Source: Saccharospirillum mangrovi (GTDB lineage: Bacteria > Pseudomonadota > Gammaproteobacteria > Pseudomonadales > Natronospirillaceae). From it: 64,000 nt of DNA. The DNA is taken from assembly GCF_003367315.1 (NCBI RefSeq), contig NZ_CP031415.1, forward strand, positions 2,168,001 through 2,232,000, written 5' to 3'. Below, in pieces: positions 44,833 through 53,757 of this stretch (its first letter is position 1; the number at the start of each line of letters is the position of its first letter). Below the pieces are notes generated by a model that did no database searches, was not told the DNA's origin, and was given only the letters and a program-made list of their open reading frames with translations. A program made the translations under genes and the position numbers.

Positions 44833-45888
44833 ATGAAGCCGCCCGTTTTCGACGCGCAGGATCACCCGCATCGTCGCTACAACCCACTCAATGATGACTG
44901 GATATTGGTCTCGCCGCACCGCGCCAAGCGGCCTTGGCAGGGTCAGACCGAAGCGGCCAGCAACGCCGTCTTACCCAGTTACGATCCGCAGTGTTATCTG
45001 TGCCCGGGCAACACCCGGGTCAGCGGCGAAACCAATCCGGCGTACAGCGGCACCTACGTATTCGAAAACGATTTCGGCGCTTTGATGCCCGACACACCAA
45101 AAGCGTCACATCCGCAAACCGACCCCCTATTTCGCGCCGAACCGGAAACCGGCGTGGCCCGGGTGTTGTGCTACAGCCCGGACCACAGCCTGACGCTGCC
45201 GGAACTGCCATTACCGGCCATTCGCGCCTTGGTCGATACCTGGGTCGATCAACTGACCGAACTCGGCCAGCACTATCGCTGGGTGCAGCTGTTTGAAAAC
45301 AAAGGCACCGTTATGGGTTGCTCACAGCCGCACCCGCACGGCCAGGTTTGGGCTAATCAGCATTTGCCGTCGCTGCCGGCGCACGAAGACGCCAGCCAGC
45401 GGCGCTATACGGCCGAACACCGCAGCCCGATGCTGCTCGATTACGCCCGACGCGAAGCCGCCGACGGCCGTCGTACGTTGGTGCAGAACGAACATTGGAT
45501 CGCCGTCGTGCCTTATTGGGCCAGCTGGCCGTTTGAAAGCCTGGTGATGCCGCTGACGCACCGCCGCCATCTGGACGATCTGACCGACGCGGAAAAAGAC
45601 AGCCTGGCCGATCTGCTCAAACGTCTGACCAGCCGCTACGACAACCTGTTTCAAACCAGCTTTCCGTATTCAATGGGCTGGCACGGCGCGCCCTGTGGCG
45701 ACACCGAACGCGACCATTGGCAAGTGCACGCTCACTTTTACCCACCGCTGTTGCGCAGCGCGACCGTGCGCAAATTCATGGTTGGCTACGAAATGCTGGC
45801 CGAAGCCCAGCGCGATCTGACCCCCGAACAAGCCGCTGAGCGCCTGCGCGCCGTCAGCGACCGTCACTACCGAGAGCAGACTGCATGA
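44833..45888 (+). CDS. galT: Galactose-1-phosphate uridylyltransferase
   Basis: Second step of the Leloir pathway: galactose-1-P plus UDP-glucose to UDP-galactose plus glucose-1-P. The 351-residue protein has the Zn-binding CYLCPGN (about residue 55), the active-site SQPHPHGQVWA (His-Pro-His) and the C-terminal motif YSMGWHGAPCG. Complete length. GGGAG lies before the ATG. It is first of galT-galK-galM and its stop overlaps galK (ATGA). Confidence 0.97.
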   Translation: MKPPVFDAQDHPHRRYNPLNDDWILVSPHRAKRPWQGQTEAASNAVLPSYDPQCYLCPGNTRVSGETNPAYSGTYVFENDFGALMPDTPKASHPQTDPLFRAEPETGVARVLCYSPDHSLTLPELPLPAIRALVDTWVDQLTELGQHYRWVQLFENKGTVMGCSQPHPHGQVWANQHLPSLPAHEDASQRRYTAEHRSPMLLDYARREAADGRRTLVQNEHWIAVVPYWASWPFESLVMPLTHRRHLDDLTDAEKDSLADLLKRLTSRYDNLFQTSFPYSMGWHGAPCGDTERDHWQVHAHFYPPLLRSATVRKFMVGYEMLAEAQRDLTPEQAAERLRAVSDRHYREQTA

Positions 45889-47039
45889 ACCCTTTGGCCA
45901 TTGAGACCCGCGCCGCCTTTGAACGATTGTTTCAGACGCCCGCCGAGGCGCATTTTCTGGCGCCTGGCCGCGTCAACCTGATCGGCGAGCACACCGACTA
46001 CAACGACGGCTTTGCCCTGCCCGCCGCCATCGACTTTCACACCTGCCTCGCCGGCAAACCACGCGCCGATCGCATCGTCCGTTTGTGTGCGCTCGACCAG
46101 GGCGAAAGCTGGTCGCAGTTCAGCCTCGACGAACCCATTGAACGCGATCCCAAAGCGCCCTGGTCCGACTACCTGCGCGGCGTCTGCCACGTCATGCTCA
46201 GCAGCGGTTTCCAACTCAGCGGCGCCGACTTGCTGGTGCACGGCAACATTCCGCAAGGCACGGGTTTGAGTTCGTCGGCGTCATTGGAAGTTGCCACCGC
46301 CCGCGCCTTAACCGGCTTCAGCGGCGAAGCCTTGGACGGACCAGCAGCGGCACGTTTTGGACAACGCGCCGAAAACGAATTCGTCGGCATTCAATGCGGC
46401 ATCATGGATCAGCTGGTGTCCGCCTGCGGTCTGGCCGGCCACGCCACCTTGATCGACTGCCGTTCGCTCGACATCAAACCGGTGCACCTGCCCGAAGACG
46501 CGGCCATCGTAGTGATCAATTCGCGCATTCAACGCGGCCTGGTCGACAGCGAATACAACAGCCGGCGCCAGCAGTGTGAACAGGCCGCGCGTATTCTCGG
46601 TGTGCCCAGTCTCAGAGACGCAACGACCGACGATTTAATCGCTCACCAACGCGAATTGCCCGCCGTCACCGCCCGCCGCGCGCGCCATATCCTGACCGAC
46701 AACGATCGCACTCTGGCGATGGTCAAAGCCCTGGAAAGCAGCGACTGGACCGCCATCGGCAAACTGATGGCCGCCAGCCACGCTTCCATGCGTTACGACT
46801 TTGAAATCACCCTGCCGGCCATCGACGAACTGGTCGATGCCGTCGCCGCCGAACTGAACGGCATTGGCGGCGTGCGTATGACCGGCGGCGGTTTCGGCGG
46901 TTGCATGGTGGCCGTGGTGCCGCAGTCGCAAGTCGAAACGGTGTTGAAGGTGGTCGAACGCGGCTACCCGGATGGCCGCACGCCAGCGCCCGTGGCCTAC
47001 GTCTGCCAACCGGTGAATGGTGCCTATCCGCAGGGTTGA
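45885..47039 (+). CDS. galK: Galactokinase
   Basis: First step of the Leloir pathway: phosphorylates galactose. The 384-residue GHMP kinase has the signature GRVNLIGEHTDYN (about residue 27), the phosphate-binding loop PQGTGLSSSASLEVA, and the C-terminal MTGGGFGGCMVAVV. Its ATG overlaps the galT stop. Normal length. The galK-galM gap of about 107 bp holds a three-fold imperfect repeat (47035-47095). Confidence 0.97.
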   Translation: MNPLAIETRAAFERLFQTPAEAHFLAPGRVNLIGEHTDYNDGFALPAAIDFHTCLAGKPRADRIVRLCALDQGESWSQFSLDEPIERDPKAPWSDYLRGVCHVMLSSGFQLSGADLLVHGNIPQGTGLSSSASLEVATARALTGFSGEALDGPAAARFGQRAENEFVGIQCGIMDQLVSACGLAGHATLIDCRSLDIKPVHLPEDAAIVVINSRIQRGLVDSEYNSRRQQCEQAARILGVPSLRDATTDDLIAHQRELPAVTARRARHILTDNDRTLAMVKALESSDWTAIGKLMAASHASMRYDFEITLPAIDELVDAVAAELNGIGGVRMTGGGFGGCMVAVVPQSQVETVLKVVERGYPDGRTPAPVAYVCQPVNGAYPQG

Positions 47040-47095
47040 TTACTTGTCACAGAGTTGATTCGACTGGCCACAGGGCCGATTGGACTTGCCACCGG
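47035..47095 (+). repeat. Three imperfect 19-21-bp repeats between galK and galM
   Basis: Copies start with GTTGAT (47035), GTTGATT (47054) and GCCGATT (47075). Each is followed by ACT-x-G-x-CAC-type sequence (ACTTGTCAC, ACTGGCCAC, ACTTGCCAC). The first overlaps the galK stop. Nothing coding is evident here. Confidence 0.55.
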
Positions 47096-47146
47096 CCAGC
47101 TTTCACAATGCGCCCCTCAATCATTGCCATCGAACAGGAGTCGCTC

Positions 47147-48241
47147 GTGTCTGCCAAAACGCTGATCGCTGAAGAAGTCTGGGGCCAACTGGACGATGGT
47201 CAGGACGTCCTGCAATTCCGGCTGCGCAACGAAGCCGGCGCCGAAGCCCGACTGACCAATTTCGGTGCCGCCCTGATCGGCTTTTCTTTGCCCTGGCAGG
47301 ACGACCGCCTCGATCTGGTGTTGGGTTGCGACGATCTCGCCAGCTTTGTCGAACAAAGCGCCAGCCTCGGTGCCACCGTCGGTCGGGTTGCCAATCGCAT
47401 CGGCTTCGGCAAAACCGAGATTGACGGGCAAGCATTCACCTTCGAAACCAACGGCACGCCGCACCATTTGCACGGCGGCAGCCACGGCTTTGGGCGTCGG
47501 CTGTGGGATTCCCGGTTGTCGCTGGAAGACGGCGTACCGACCTTGGTGCTGCGCCTGCATTCACCGGACGGCGACGCCGGCTATCCCGGCGCGGTCGATA
47601 TCATGCAAACCATTCAACTGTGGCCGGACAACCGGCTGAGCTTCGACATTCAAGCCACCACCGATCAACCAACGCTGGTGAATCTGACCAACCACGCCTA
47701 CTTCAACCTGGCCGGCAACATCGCAGGTGAATTGAAGAACCACGAATTCCGCATCCACGCCGACCGCGTCACCGAAGCCGACGAAACCGCTCTGCCCACC
47801 GGCCAGGTTCTCGACGTTGAAAACACCGTGCTGGATCTACGCGACTGGACCGACGTCAGCCCGCGCTTAGCCACCCTCGACGATGCTGCTTTGCGCCGCA
47901 CCGAAGGTTACGACCACAACTTCATCATCGCCGACGCACCGCTGAACGACGCCGTACTGCAAGCCGAAGCGCGCAACAACGTCACCGGCTTCTGGTTGAA
48001 ATGTTTCTCCAACCAGCCGGGCGTGCAGTTTTATACCGGGAATTTTTTGGGCGGCACACCGAAGAACGCCAACGAGCGCTATCTGCGCCACGGCGCTTTT
48101 TGTTTCGAACCGGGCTTGTGGCCGGACAGCAACAACCACGCGCATTTCCCCAACGCCGTCCTGCGGCCGGGCGAAAACTACCACAACGTCATCGTTTATC
48201 AGTTCGGTCAGGACGACCCGGCCAACTGGTATCACTCATAA
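47147..48241 (+). CDS. galM: Aldose 1-epimerase (galactose mutarotase)
   Basis: Interconverts alpha- and beta-galactose so that GalK can act. The 364-residue protein has the HHLHGGSHGFGRRLW block, the catalytic His in NLTNHAYFNLAG (near residue 185), the GYDHNFI block and the catalytic Glu in FEPGLWPDSNNH. GTG 47147 has AGGAG 7 nt upstream and is chosen over ATG 47108, which lacks one. It is the last gene of galTKM. Confidence 0.94.
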   Translation: MSAKTLIAEEVWGQLDDGQDVLQFRLRNEAGAEARLTNFGAALIGFSLPWQDDRLDLVLGCDDLASFVEQSASLGATVGRVANRIGFGKTEIDGQAFTFETNGTPHHLHGGSHGFGRRLWDSRLSLEDGVPTLVLRLHSPDGDAGYPGAVDIMQTIQLWPDNRLSFDIQATTDQPTLVNLTNHAYFNLAGNIAGELKNHEFRIHADRVTEADETALPTGQVLDVENTVLDLRDWTDVSPRLATLDDAALRRTEGYDHNFIIADAPLNDAVLQAEARNNVTGFWLKCFSNQPGVQFYTGNFLGGTPKNANERYLRHGAFCFEPGLWPDSNNHAHFPNAVLRPGENYHNVIVYQFGQDDPANWYHS

Positions 48242-48268
48242 AAAACATCGCGCATAAAAAACATCACG
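48237..48268 (+). repeat. 16-bp tandem duplication at the galM stop
   Basis: CATAAAAAACATCGCG (48237-48252) is followed at once by CATAAAAAACATCACG (48253-48268), differing in one base. The galM stop codon is in the first copy. A third partial copy (CACAAAAAA) begins the terminator. Confidence 0.8.
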
Positions 48269-48271
48269 CAC

Positions 48272-48306
48272 AAAAAAGGCGGCTGAATGACTCAGCCGCC
48301 TTTTTT
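48272..48306. terminator. Terminator between galM and trhO
   Basis: Stem GGCGGCTGA (48278-48286), loop ATGAC, TCAGCCGCC (48292-48300), with A6 and T6 arms. It can serve both convergent genes. Confidence 0.93.
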
Positions 48307-48318
48307 ACATCGTATTAA

Positions 48319-49302
48319 TCAGACGTTTTCGCGCTGTGCCGCCCGGGCCGCTTCCTTCTGCGCTTTACGCTCGGCAATGGTGTGGCGGGCGTCTTGACCG
48401 ATGTGTTGCTCACCACGTTCAAGCGCCAGTTGCACCTGACGTTCGCGTTCAATAAACCGCTGGCGGCGCTCTTCGGTCACTTCGTCGTAACAGTAGGGGC
48501 AGCTGACGCCCGCTTCGAAATGAGCGTGCGATTTATCCGCCTCAGAAATCGGACGGCGACAGGCGTGGCACTGGTCGTAATGGCCCGGCTTCAAACCGTG
48601 GCCGACGGTAACGCGGTTGTCGAACACAAAACATTCGCCGCGCCACATGGATTCTGCTTCCGGCACTTCTTCGAGGTATTTCAGAATGCCGCCTTCGAGG
48701 TGATACACCTCATCGAAACCTTTTTCTTTCAAAAACGCCGTCGATTTTTCGCAGCGGATACCGCCGGTGCAGAACATCGCCACCTTGCGGTGTTTTTCCG
48801 GGTCGAGTTCACGCGCCACGTAATCCGGAAATTCGCGGAAGGTTTGAGTGTTCGGGTTAACCGCGCCTTCGAACGTACCGATGCCGACTTCGTAATCGTT
48901 ACGGGTGTCGATCAACAACACCTCCGGATCGCTGATCAGCGCATTCCAGTCTTGCGGCTTCACGTAAGTACCGACAATGTGACGCGGATCGATGCCTTCA
49001 ACGCCCATGGTCACGATCTCTTTTTTGAGTTTGACCTTGGTGCGGTAAAACGGCATCTCGTCGCAGTGCGACTCTTTATGGCTAAACCCGGCAAACACCG
49101 GTTGAGACGTCAGCCAACGGTGCAACTCGGCAATGGCATCGGCGCTGCCGGCCACGGTGCCATTGATGCCTTCACTGGCGAGCAGCAGGGTGCCACGAAT
49201 GCCGAGGCGTTCCATCAGATCCAGCAACGGCTGGCGGTATTGGGTGTGGTCGTCCAGGCGCACAAAATGGTACAGCGCCGTCACAACAATAGGTGCGGTC
49301 AT
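48319..49302 (-). CDS. trhO: tRNA uridine(34) hydroxylase TrhO (rhodanese-type)
   Basis: Oxygen-dependent hydroxylation of tRNA U34 on the way to cmo5U/mo5U. The 327-residue protein has an N-terminal acylphosphatase-like half ([20 protein letters not shown]), then a rhodanese domain with the active Cys in [16 protein letters not shown] Cys-rich C-terminal part follows ([18 protein letters not shown] and SCPYCYDEV), with a charged tail [18 protein letters not shown] is upstream of ATG 49302. Formerly YceA. Confidence 0.94.
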   Translation of the reverse strand: MTAPIVVTALYHFVRLDDHTQYRQPLLDLMERLGIRGTLLLASEGINGTVAGSADAIAELHRWLTSQPVFAGFSHKESHCDEMPFYRTKVKLKKEIVTMGVEGIDPRHIVGTYVKPQDWNALISDPEVLLIDTRNDYEVGIGTFEGAVNPNTQTFREFPDYVARELDPEKHRKVAMFCTGGIRCEKSTAFLKEKGFDEVYHLEGGILKYLEEVPEAESMWRGECFVFDNRVTVGHGLKPGHYDQCHACRRPISEADKSHAHFEAGVSCPYCYDEVTEERRQRFIERERQVQLALERGEQHIGQDARHTIAERKAQKEAARAAQRENV

Positions 49303-49545
49303 CGATAGGTCTCCAGCGGGCTGAATCGCAAATTCAGAGCCAAAGTGAATGTAGGTTTTGCAAGGGTGCGCATTTTAGGCAAGGCGTAAAGGTCTCGCAA
49401 GCAAGGCGGACCTTGTTCTCATCCCGAGCGGTGCGGGGTTCAACCCGGATTCAAAGGCGTCTAGACTGAGCGCGGCCTTTCAATTGGTAATTCAAACGTT
49501 TTTAAAACGTTTTTTCATAATGAATTTTTCATAAGGAGTGGCAGC

Positions 49546-49983
49546 ATGAAGAAACTGGCAATGGCCGCTGTGTTGACAGCCCTCACCCTCGCCGGCACCG
49601 CCCAGGCAGGCGGCGGCGGAACCGAATTGGGCATCGCCGGTTACGACGGCGGCATTGGTGTCAATGGCGCGCTGGGTTTCCCGATCAACATTCCGGCGCT
49701 GTCCGGCAACGGATTGAACACCTACGGCGAACTGGAACTGGGCGCGGGCTTTACCGAAACCCCGTCGGTCGGTGCCGATTTGTCCATGGGTTTGCTGCTG
49801 AACATTGAATACGGTCTGGACATCTACGGCAGCATCGGCCCCGGTATCGGTTTCCAGAACGACGGCGAATTCGGCCTGGCGGCTGAAGTCGGTCTGAACA
49901 TTCTGATCAACCGCACGACCCTGTTTGTCGAAGGTGGCGCTCATCCGGGCGCGCCGTATTTCACGGTCGGCATGCAGTTTTAA
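49546..49983 (+). CDS. Small secreted protein, probable outer-membrane beta barrel
   Basis: Function unknown. The 145-residue protein has a signal peptide (MKKLAMAAVLTALTLAGTAQA) and then Gly-rich alternating segments (NTYGELELGAGFTETPSVGA, LEYGLDIYGSIGPGIGF-like runs), with a C-terminal Phe (VGMQF). This is the pattern of a short outer-membrane barrel, about 124 residues after cleavage and perhaps six to eight strands. AGGAG lies before the ATG and a strong terminator follows, so it is a single-gene unit. Similar to YfaZ-like small barrels only in general form. Confidence 0.75.
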   Translation: MKKLAMAAVLTALTLAGTAQAGGGGTELGIAGYDGGIGVNGALGFPINIPALSGNGLNTYGELELGAGFTETPSVGADLSMGLLLNIEYGLDIYGSIGPGIGFQNDGEFGLAAEVGLNILINRTTLFVEGGAHPGAPYFTVGMQF

Positions 49984-50000
49984 GTCGCCTGACGGCGCTA

Positions 50001-50031
50001 AAAAAAACGGCCCTTTCCGGGCCGTTTTTTT
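50001..50031. terminator. Bidirectional terminator after the small barrel gene
   Basis: Stem ACGGCCC (50007-50013), loop TTTCC, GGGCCGT (50019-50025), with A-run and T-run arms. It lies between convergent genes. Confidence 0.93.
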
Positions 50032-51016
50032 ATGTCTTTGATTGCGTTCCAATTCCCTGCCGTTGCAAAAATGCCAGAACTTCCTGCAAGGTTTTGGCGG
50101 TATTTTCCGGCGCCAGCAAATCGCCTGCGATCACATGGTTCGAATGGCCGATCAAAGCGTCCACCTTGATCCGTTCCCGCTCGGCGCCCCAGCGCTCGTA
50201 CACCTTGTCGGTGTAACGGCTGTCGACCACCTCATCGTAATCGCTGTAGATAAACAGCGTCGGTGTGCGCACCTGCTCAATTGGGCTTTTCTGAATCGCC
50301 TGCACCAGCGACTGCAATTCGTGCAGTATTCGCGTCGGATACCGCGTCGTCCAATAACGGGCGACAAACTCGTTCGGCGCCTCGGTTTCGCGGTATTCCC
50401 CGGCGAGGTATTTCAGCCAATAGCGCGACCACGGCCAGGTGAACATCGTTGCTGCCCACATGCGGATTTTGAAATTCGGCGATACCAGAACCAAGGCCGC
50501 CAACTGATCCTGGGTGCTGGGTTGTTCGGCCAGCCAGGTCGCCAGCGTGCCGCCGGTCGAGCAACTGAGCAGGATAACCTTGTGCCCCAGTTGGGTGGCA
50601 ATTTGCCAGGCCTCGGCGGTGTCTTTTAACCAGTCGCCAGCGGTGGCGTTACCCAGACCATCGCTGCCCACGCCATGCCCGGCCAGGCGCGCGCTGTAGA
50701 GATTGGCACCCAGCGCCTGCGCCAGCTGTTCCGGAATCGGTGCCAATTCCTGGCGGGTTGCGGAAAAGCCGTGGATGTAGAGCACCACAAAGTCGGTCTG
50801 CGCCGGCTGTTCCGGGTTGGCGAAATCGATGTGTTTCTCACCGCCGGGCACAACATTGAACGCCGACTCCTGCTCGGTCAGCCAGGCCGGCAACTGATTC
50901 CATTCAATCGGCAATTCTTCCAACAACCACTCGAGCACCACCTTAGGCCGAGGCCCCAGGAACCACAGCAATAGCAGCAGTGCTACAAGGATCAAGACAA
51001 CCCAGGTCATCGTCAT
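50030..51016 (-). CDS. Alpha/beta hydrolase, membrane anchored
   Basis: The 328-residue protein has one N-terminal membrane helix (about residues 4-21, VVLILVALLLLLWFLG). The alpha/beta fold follows: YIHGFSATRQELAPIPEQLA (oxyanion HG), the nucleophile region LLSCSTGGTLATWLAE (Ser in CSTGG, a variant of GxSxG), acidic YSDYDEVVD and catalytic His in GHSNHV. Probably an esterase or lipase facing the cytoplasm or periplasm; substrate not known. Its stop lies at the end of the shared terminator. Confidence 0.85.
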   Translation of the reverse strand: MTMTWVVLILVALLLLLWFLGPRPKVVLEWLLEELPIEWNQLPAWLTEQESAFNVVPGGEKHIDFANPEQPAQTDFVVLYIHGFSATRQELAPIPEQLAQALGANLYSARLAGHGVGSDGLGNATAGDWLKDTAEAWQIATQLGHKVILLSCSTGGTLATWLAEQPSTQDQLAALVLVSPNFKIRMWAATMFTWPWSRYWLKYLAGEYRETEAPNEFVARYWTTRYPTRILHELQSLVQAIQKSPIEQVRTPTLFIYSDYDEVVDSRYTDKVYERWGAERERIKVDALIGHSNHVIAGDLLAPENTAKTLQEVLAFLQRQGIGTQSKT

Positions 51017-51090
51017 GATTCAGGCTCTCTCTGGTGTGTGGCTAAAGTCTAGCAAAGCGTTTTATATATGTACTTTATTTTTGTTAAAAC

Positions 51091-52491
51091 TTATCTAGGT
51101 ATATCCATTTGATACCCAATAACGAGAATCAACGATCGGAACCGGCTCATTTCGGTTTCGGTCAGTGTTCGTTTCATCAAGCGCCGCACCCAATACAGCC
51201 ACTGCACCTGCTGTTGCCGCTCAAGGCCACTCAGCCAGGTATTGAAATCGGCCTGATCGAGCGACAGCGCGTCGCGCCGGGCATGGTTGCGTTGGCGCAA
51301 TTGGTACCAGATGCGCAAGGCGCGGCCGATCATCGCCAGCGCAAAATTCAGATTGGCAATCGGCCCCAATTGCCAATGTTCGTAACCGGGCACCCGCGAC
51401 ATCCAACGAAAGGTCACGCCATCGCGCCCGGCGAAACCACCGGCCAGGCCGCCCAACACACCGCCGCTGACCGCGCCCAGCAACAGCGACGAGCCACCCA
51501 CAGCGGCATCGACCGCCAAACCGGATAACGCACCAGCCGCACCACTGAGCGACGCCAACCGCGCCCGCGACAAACCCCAAACGCGCCATTCGCGCGCATC
51601 GGTCAAATCTTCCTGCGCCAACGCCTGCCATTCGCTGCGCCAATCCAGATCGTGATGGCCGTAAATCGCCGCCAATTGGTCGCGCACGCCGGACTCCAGA
51701 CGCTGCAATGCCTGATTAAACTGCGCCAGCCCAGCCGCCTTGATGCGCTCGCGTGGCCCGGTCATCGGCAATTGCAATTGCAGCCGCAGCACCTTTTCAA
51801 CATAGAGCAGCAACGCATCGGCGGCTTGTTCATGGCGTTGCTGGCGTTGTTGATCCAGCGCAGCGACACCCGCGAGTAACGACTCGCGCCAGGGCGGATG
51901 CACTTCGGCCAGGCCACGCAACAGCGACAGGTGTTGCTCGAACGGCGCCAGCAACGGATCGAACGGACGCACCAGTGAAAAATACTGACTCAGCGCCCGT
52001 TGCCATTGCTCGGCGTGGGCGTCGTTGCCGATGGGGTTGAGCAGCGCCAGCCGCGGCTGAGCGGTCCAGGACAACAGCGTCAATTCAGCGTCGAACACCG
52101 AGCCGAACGGCTGGCTGACATCGACGACATAGATGATGCCAGCGCCATCCAACACCGGCGCCAGCAAGGCGCAGTCGTCGGCAAAGCGCGGTTCATTACG
52201 GTGCTGCCCGACAAACTCAGCCAGCACCTTGGGCCGGTCGGCGGCGTGTTGCGCGCGCTCGTTGCACCAGTCGAGAATCTGGCGGGCGCGCTGAAAACCG
52301 GGGGTGTCGATCAGTTCGTACAGCGTGCGCTCGCCCAGCACCAGACGAAACCGTTGCGCATTGCGCGTGGTGCCACTGACCGGGCTGACTTCAATGTGAT
52401 CGTCCTGAACCAGGGTCGACACCAGGCTCGACTTGCCCTGATTCGGATGTCCGACCACAGCAAAACGCGGCGTGTCTGGCGCATCAGTCAT
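51091..52491 (-). CDS. GTPase with DUF3482 domain
   Basis: The 466-residue protein has an N-terminal GTPase: P-loop GHPNQGKSSL, switch region VSPVSGTTRNAQRF and G3 DTPGF. A long helical domain (about 190-420) follows, with a Gly/Ala-rich hydrophobic segment GGSSLLLGAVSGGVLGG that looks like a membrane insertion. This is the DUF3482 pattern. It overlaps the DUF2868 gene by 8 bp. Function unknown; the pair may act at the membrane. Confidence 0.88.
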   Translation of the reverse strand: MTDAPDTPRFAVVGHPNQGKSSLVSTLVQDDHIEVSPVSGTTRNAQRFRLVLGERTLYELIDTPGFQRARQILDWCNERAQHAADRPKVLAEFVGQHRNEPRFADDCALLAPVLDGAGIIYVVDVSQPFGSVFDAELTLLSWTAQPRLALLNPIGNDAHAEQWQRALSQYFSLVRPFDPLLAPFEQHLSLLRGLAEVHPPWRESLLAGVAALDQQRQQRHEQAADALLLYVEKVLRLQLQLPMTGPRERIKAAGLAQFNQALQRLESGVRDQLAAIYGHHDLDWRSEWQALAQEDLTDAREWRVWGLSRARLASLSGAAGALSGLAVDAAVGGSSLLLGAVSGGVLGGLAGGFAGRDGVTFRWMSRVPGYEHWQLGPIANLNFALAMIGRALRIWYQLRQRNHARRDALSLDQADFNTWLSGLERQQQVQWLYWVRRLMKRTLTETEMSRFRSLILVIGYQMDIPR

Positions 52492-53686
52492 GGCCGTTCT
52501 CCAGCCAGCACAGCGTTATCGGCAGATCGCCCAGACCTTGTTGCCGCGCAAAATGACGCCAGTTGAGCGCCAGCGTTTGGGTATCCAGACCGTCGGACAT
52601 CGCGGCCAGCAAATACAACTGCGGCGCACCACCGGCCGCGCGATGCGCCAACAACAAATCGGCCAGGTCGCCGGTCGGCACCAGCCGCGCCGGGCAATAC
52701 CAGGCGGAGAGTTCTGCGGCGTGCGCTTGCACCATTGCTTCGTCCTGACGCTGGCCGCTGTCGCCCAGAGGTTGGCAACCCGGAGCCAGCGCCACTGAGC
52801 GCTCTAAATGCCAGACAAAGCCCGCCATCTGCGGTATGCCCTGGCGTTCGTCAAGCGGGTGAACGTCCAACGTCGCGTCACTTTGAGCGACATCGAGCGC
52901 CCGATACGTCAAAACGCTCGATTGCGCCGCCTGAAACCGCAGGCGCAGATGATGATTGTGATCGGTCCAGCGGCGCAGTGCCGAACGCCAGCGCCATTGC
53001 TGCACCAGCAGCAAAACACTCAACGGCAACAACACCCAAAGCGCCAATACCTGACTCAACCAGGCGGCCCAATAATAGGAATAACTCAGCAGATTCTGTT
53101 GCCAGCCAGAGACAGCACCAGCTTGAGAGGCGCTGATGATCAGCGGATCCGGCGCGTCGATCAGACCAAGACTGAGCAGCGCCAGACCGCTGTCCATCCA
53201 GCCGGACACCGCAGGAATGGACGTGCTCCAGTAAAACACCACTTCCCGCCCAAGCAGCATGACCCAGAGCGTGACCAGACCGGCAGCGACAAACACCCAC
53301 TGCGCCTGCAACGCCTGACGTGCGCACCAACGGTTGATCACCGCATCGTGATGGCGTGTCAGCAAAGGCCGCCACCAAGGCGCCCGCTGTGTGACCAAGG
53401 CCGAACATTGCCAAACCCACAGCAGCAACGGCACGGCCCAAAATATCGCTAACAGCCCGAGCAGATGTACGCCGCCGCCGGGCCAGACGTTTAAACCCGT
53501 CATCGCTAACACACCGTTGAATGCGGCCAGCCACGGCCACAATCGGGCCAATCGCAAACGGGGTTGCGACGGCAGTGAATCGGCCTGAAGCAAAAAAGCG
53601 AACCAGTCGGACGCGGGTTCGGGATGAACATCGGGGTCGGCATCAAGCCAACGCAAACCGAGGTCGAATTGATCGGCAGCCTTGAT
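52484..53686 (-). CDS. DUF2868 membrane protein (non-AUG start)
   Basis: Function unknown. The protein of about 400 residues has several membrane helices (LLGLLAIFWAVPLLLWVW, then VFVAAGLVTLWVMLLG and VLALWVLLPLSVLLLV) and a cytoplasmic C-terminal part. It matches the DUF2868 pattern and is overlapped by the DUF3482 GTPase gene. No ATG, GTG or TTG is well placed. The best ribosome-binding site (AGGAG, 53698-53694) is followed after 7 nt by ATC at 53686. TTG 53656 and TTG 53761 are alternatives; the latter would read through the ada terminator hairpin. Confidence 0.7.
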   Translation of the reverse strand: MKAADQFDLGLRWLDADPDVHPEPASDWFAFLLQADSLPSQPRLRLARLWPWLAAFNGVLAMTGLNVWPGGGVHLLGLLAIFWAVPLLLWVWQCSALVTQRAPWWRPLLTRHHDAVINRWCARQALQAQWVFVAAGLVTLWVMLLGREVVFYWSTSIPAVSGWMDSGLALLSLGLIDAPDPLIISASQAGAVSGWQQNLLSYSYYWAAWLSQVLALWVLLPLSVLLLVQQWRWRSALRRWTDHNHHLRLRFQAAQSSVLTYRALDVAQSDATLDVHPLDERQGIPQMAGFVWHLERSVALAPGCQPLGDSGQRQDEAMVQAHAAELSAWYCPARLVPTGDLADLLLAHRAAGGAPQLYLLAAMSDGLDTQTLALNWRHFARQQGLGDLPITLCWLENGHD

Positions 53687-53718
53687 GGCGTTGCTCCTGG
53701 CAATGACAAACAGTGACG

Positions 53719-53745
53719 TAAAAACGGCCCTAAGTGTCGGGCCGT
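53719..53745 (-). terminator. Terminator of ada, lying before the DUF2868 gene
   Basis: On the minus strand ACGGCCC-N8-GGGCCGT is followed by five T. It is 13 bp past the ada stop. It falls inside the longest open frame of the DUF2868 gene. Confidence 0.8.
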
Positions 53746-53757
53746 CGTCACCGCGAT

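Noticed and set aside
46901-47146. Long N-terminal extension of GalM
   Set aside because: It overlaps galK and the repeat region; GTG 47147 has the AGGAG and the family length.
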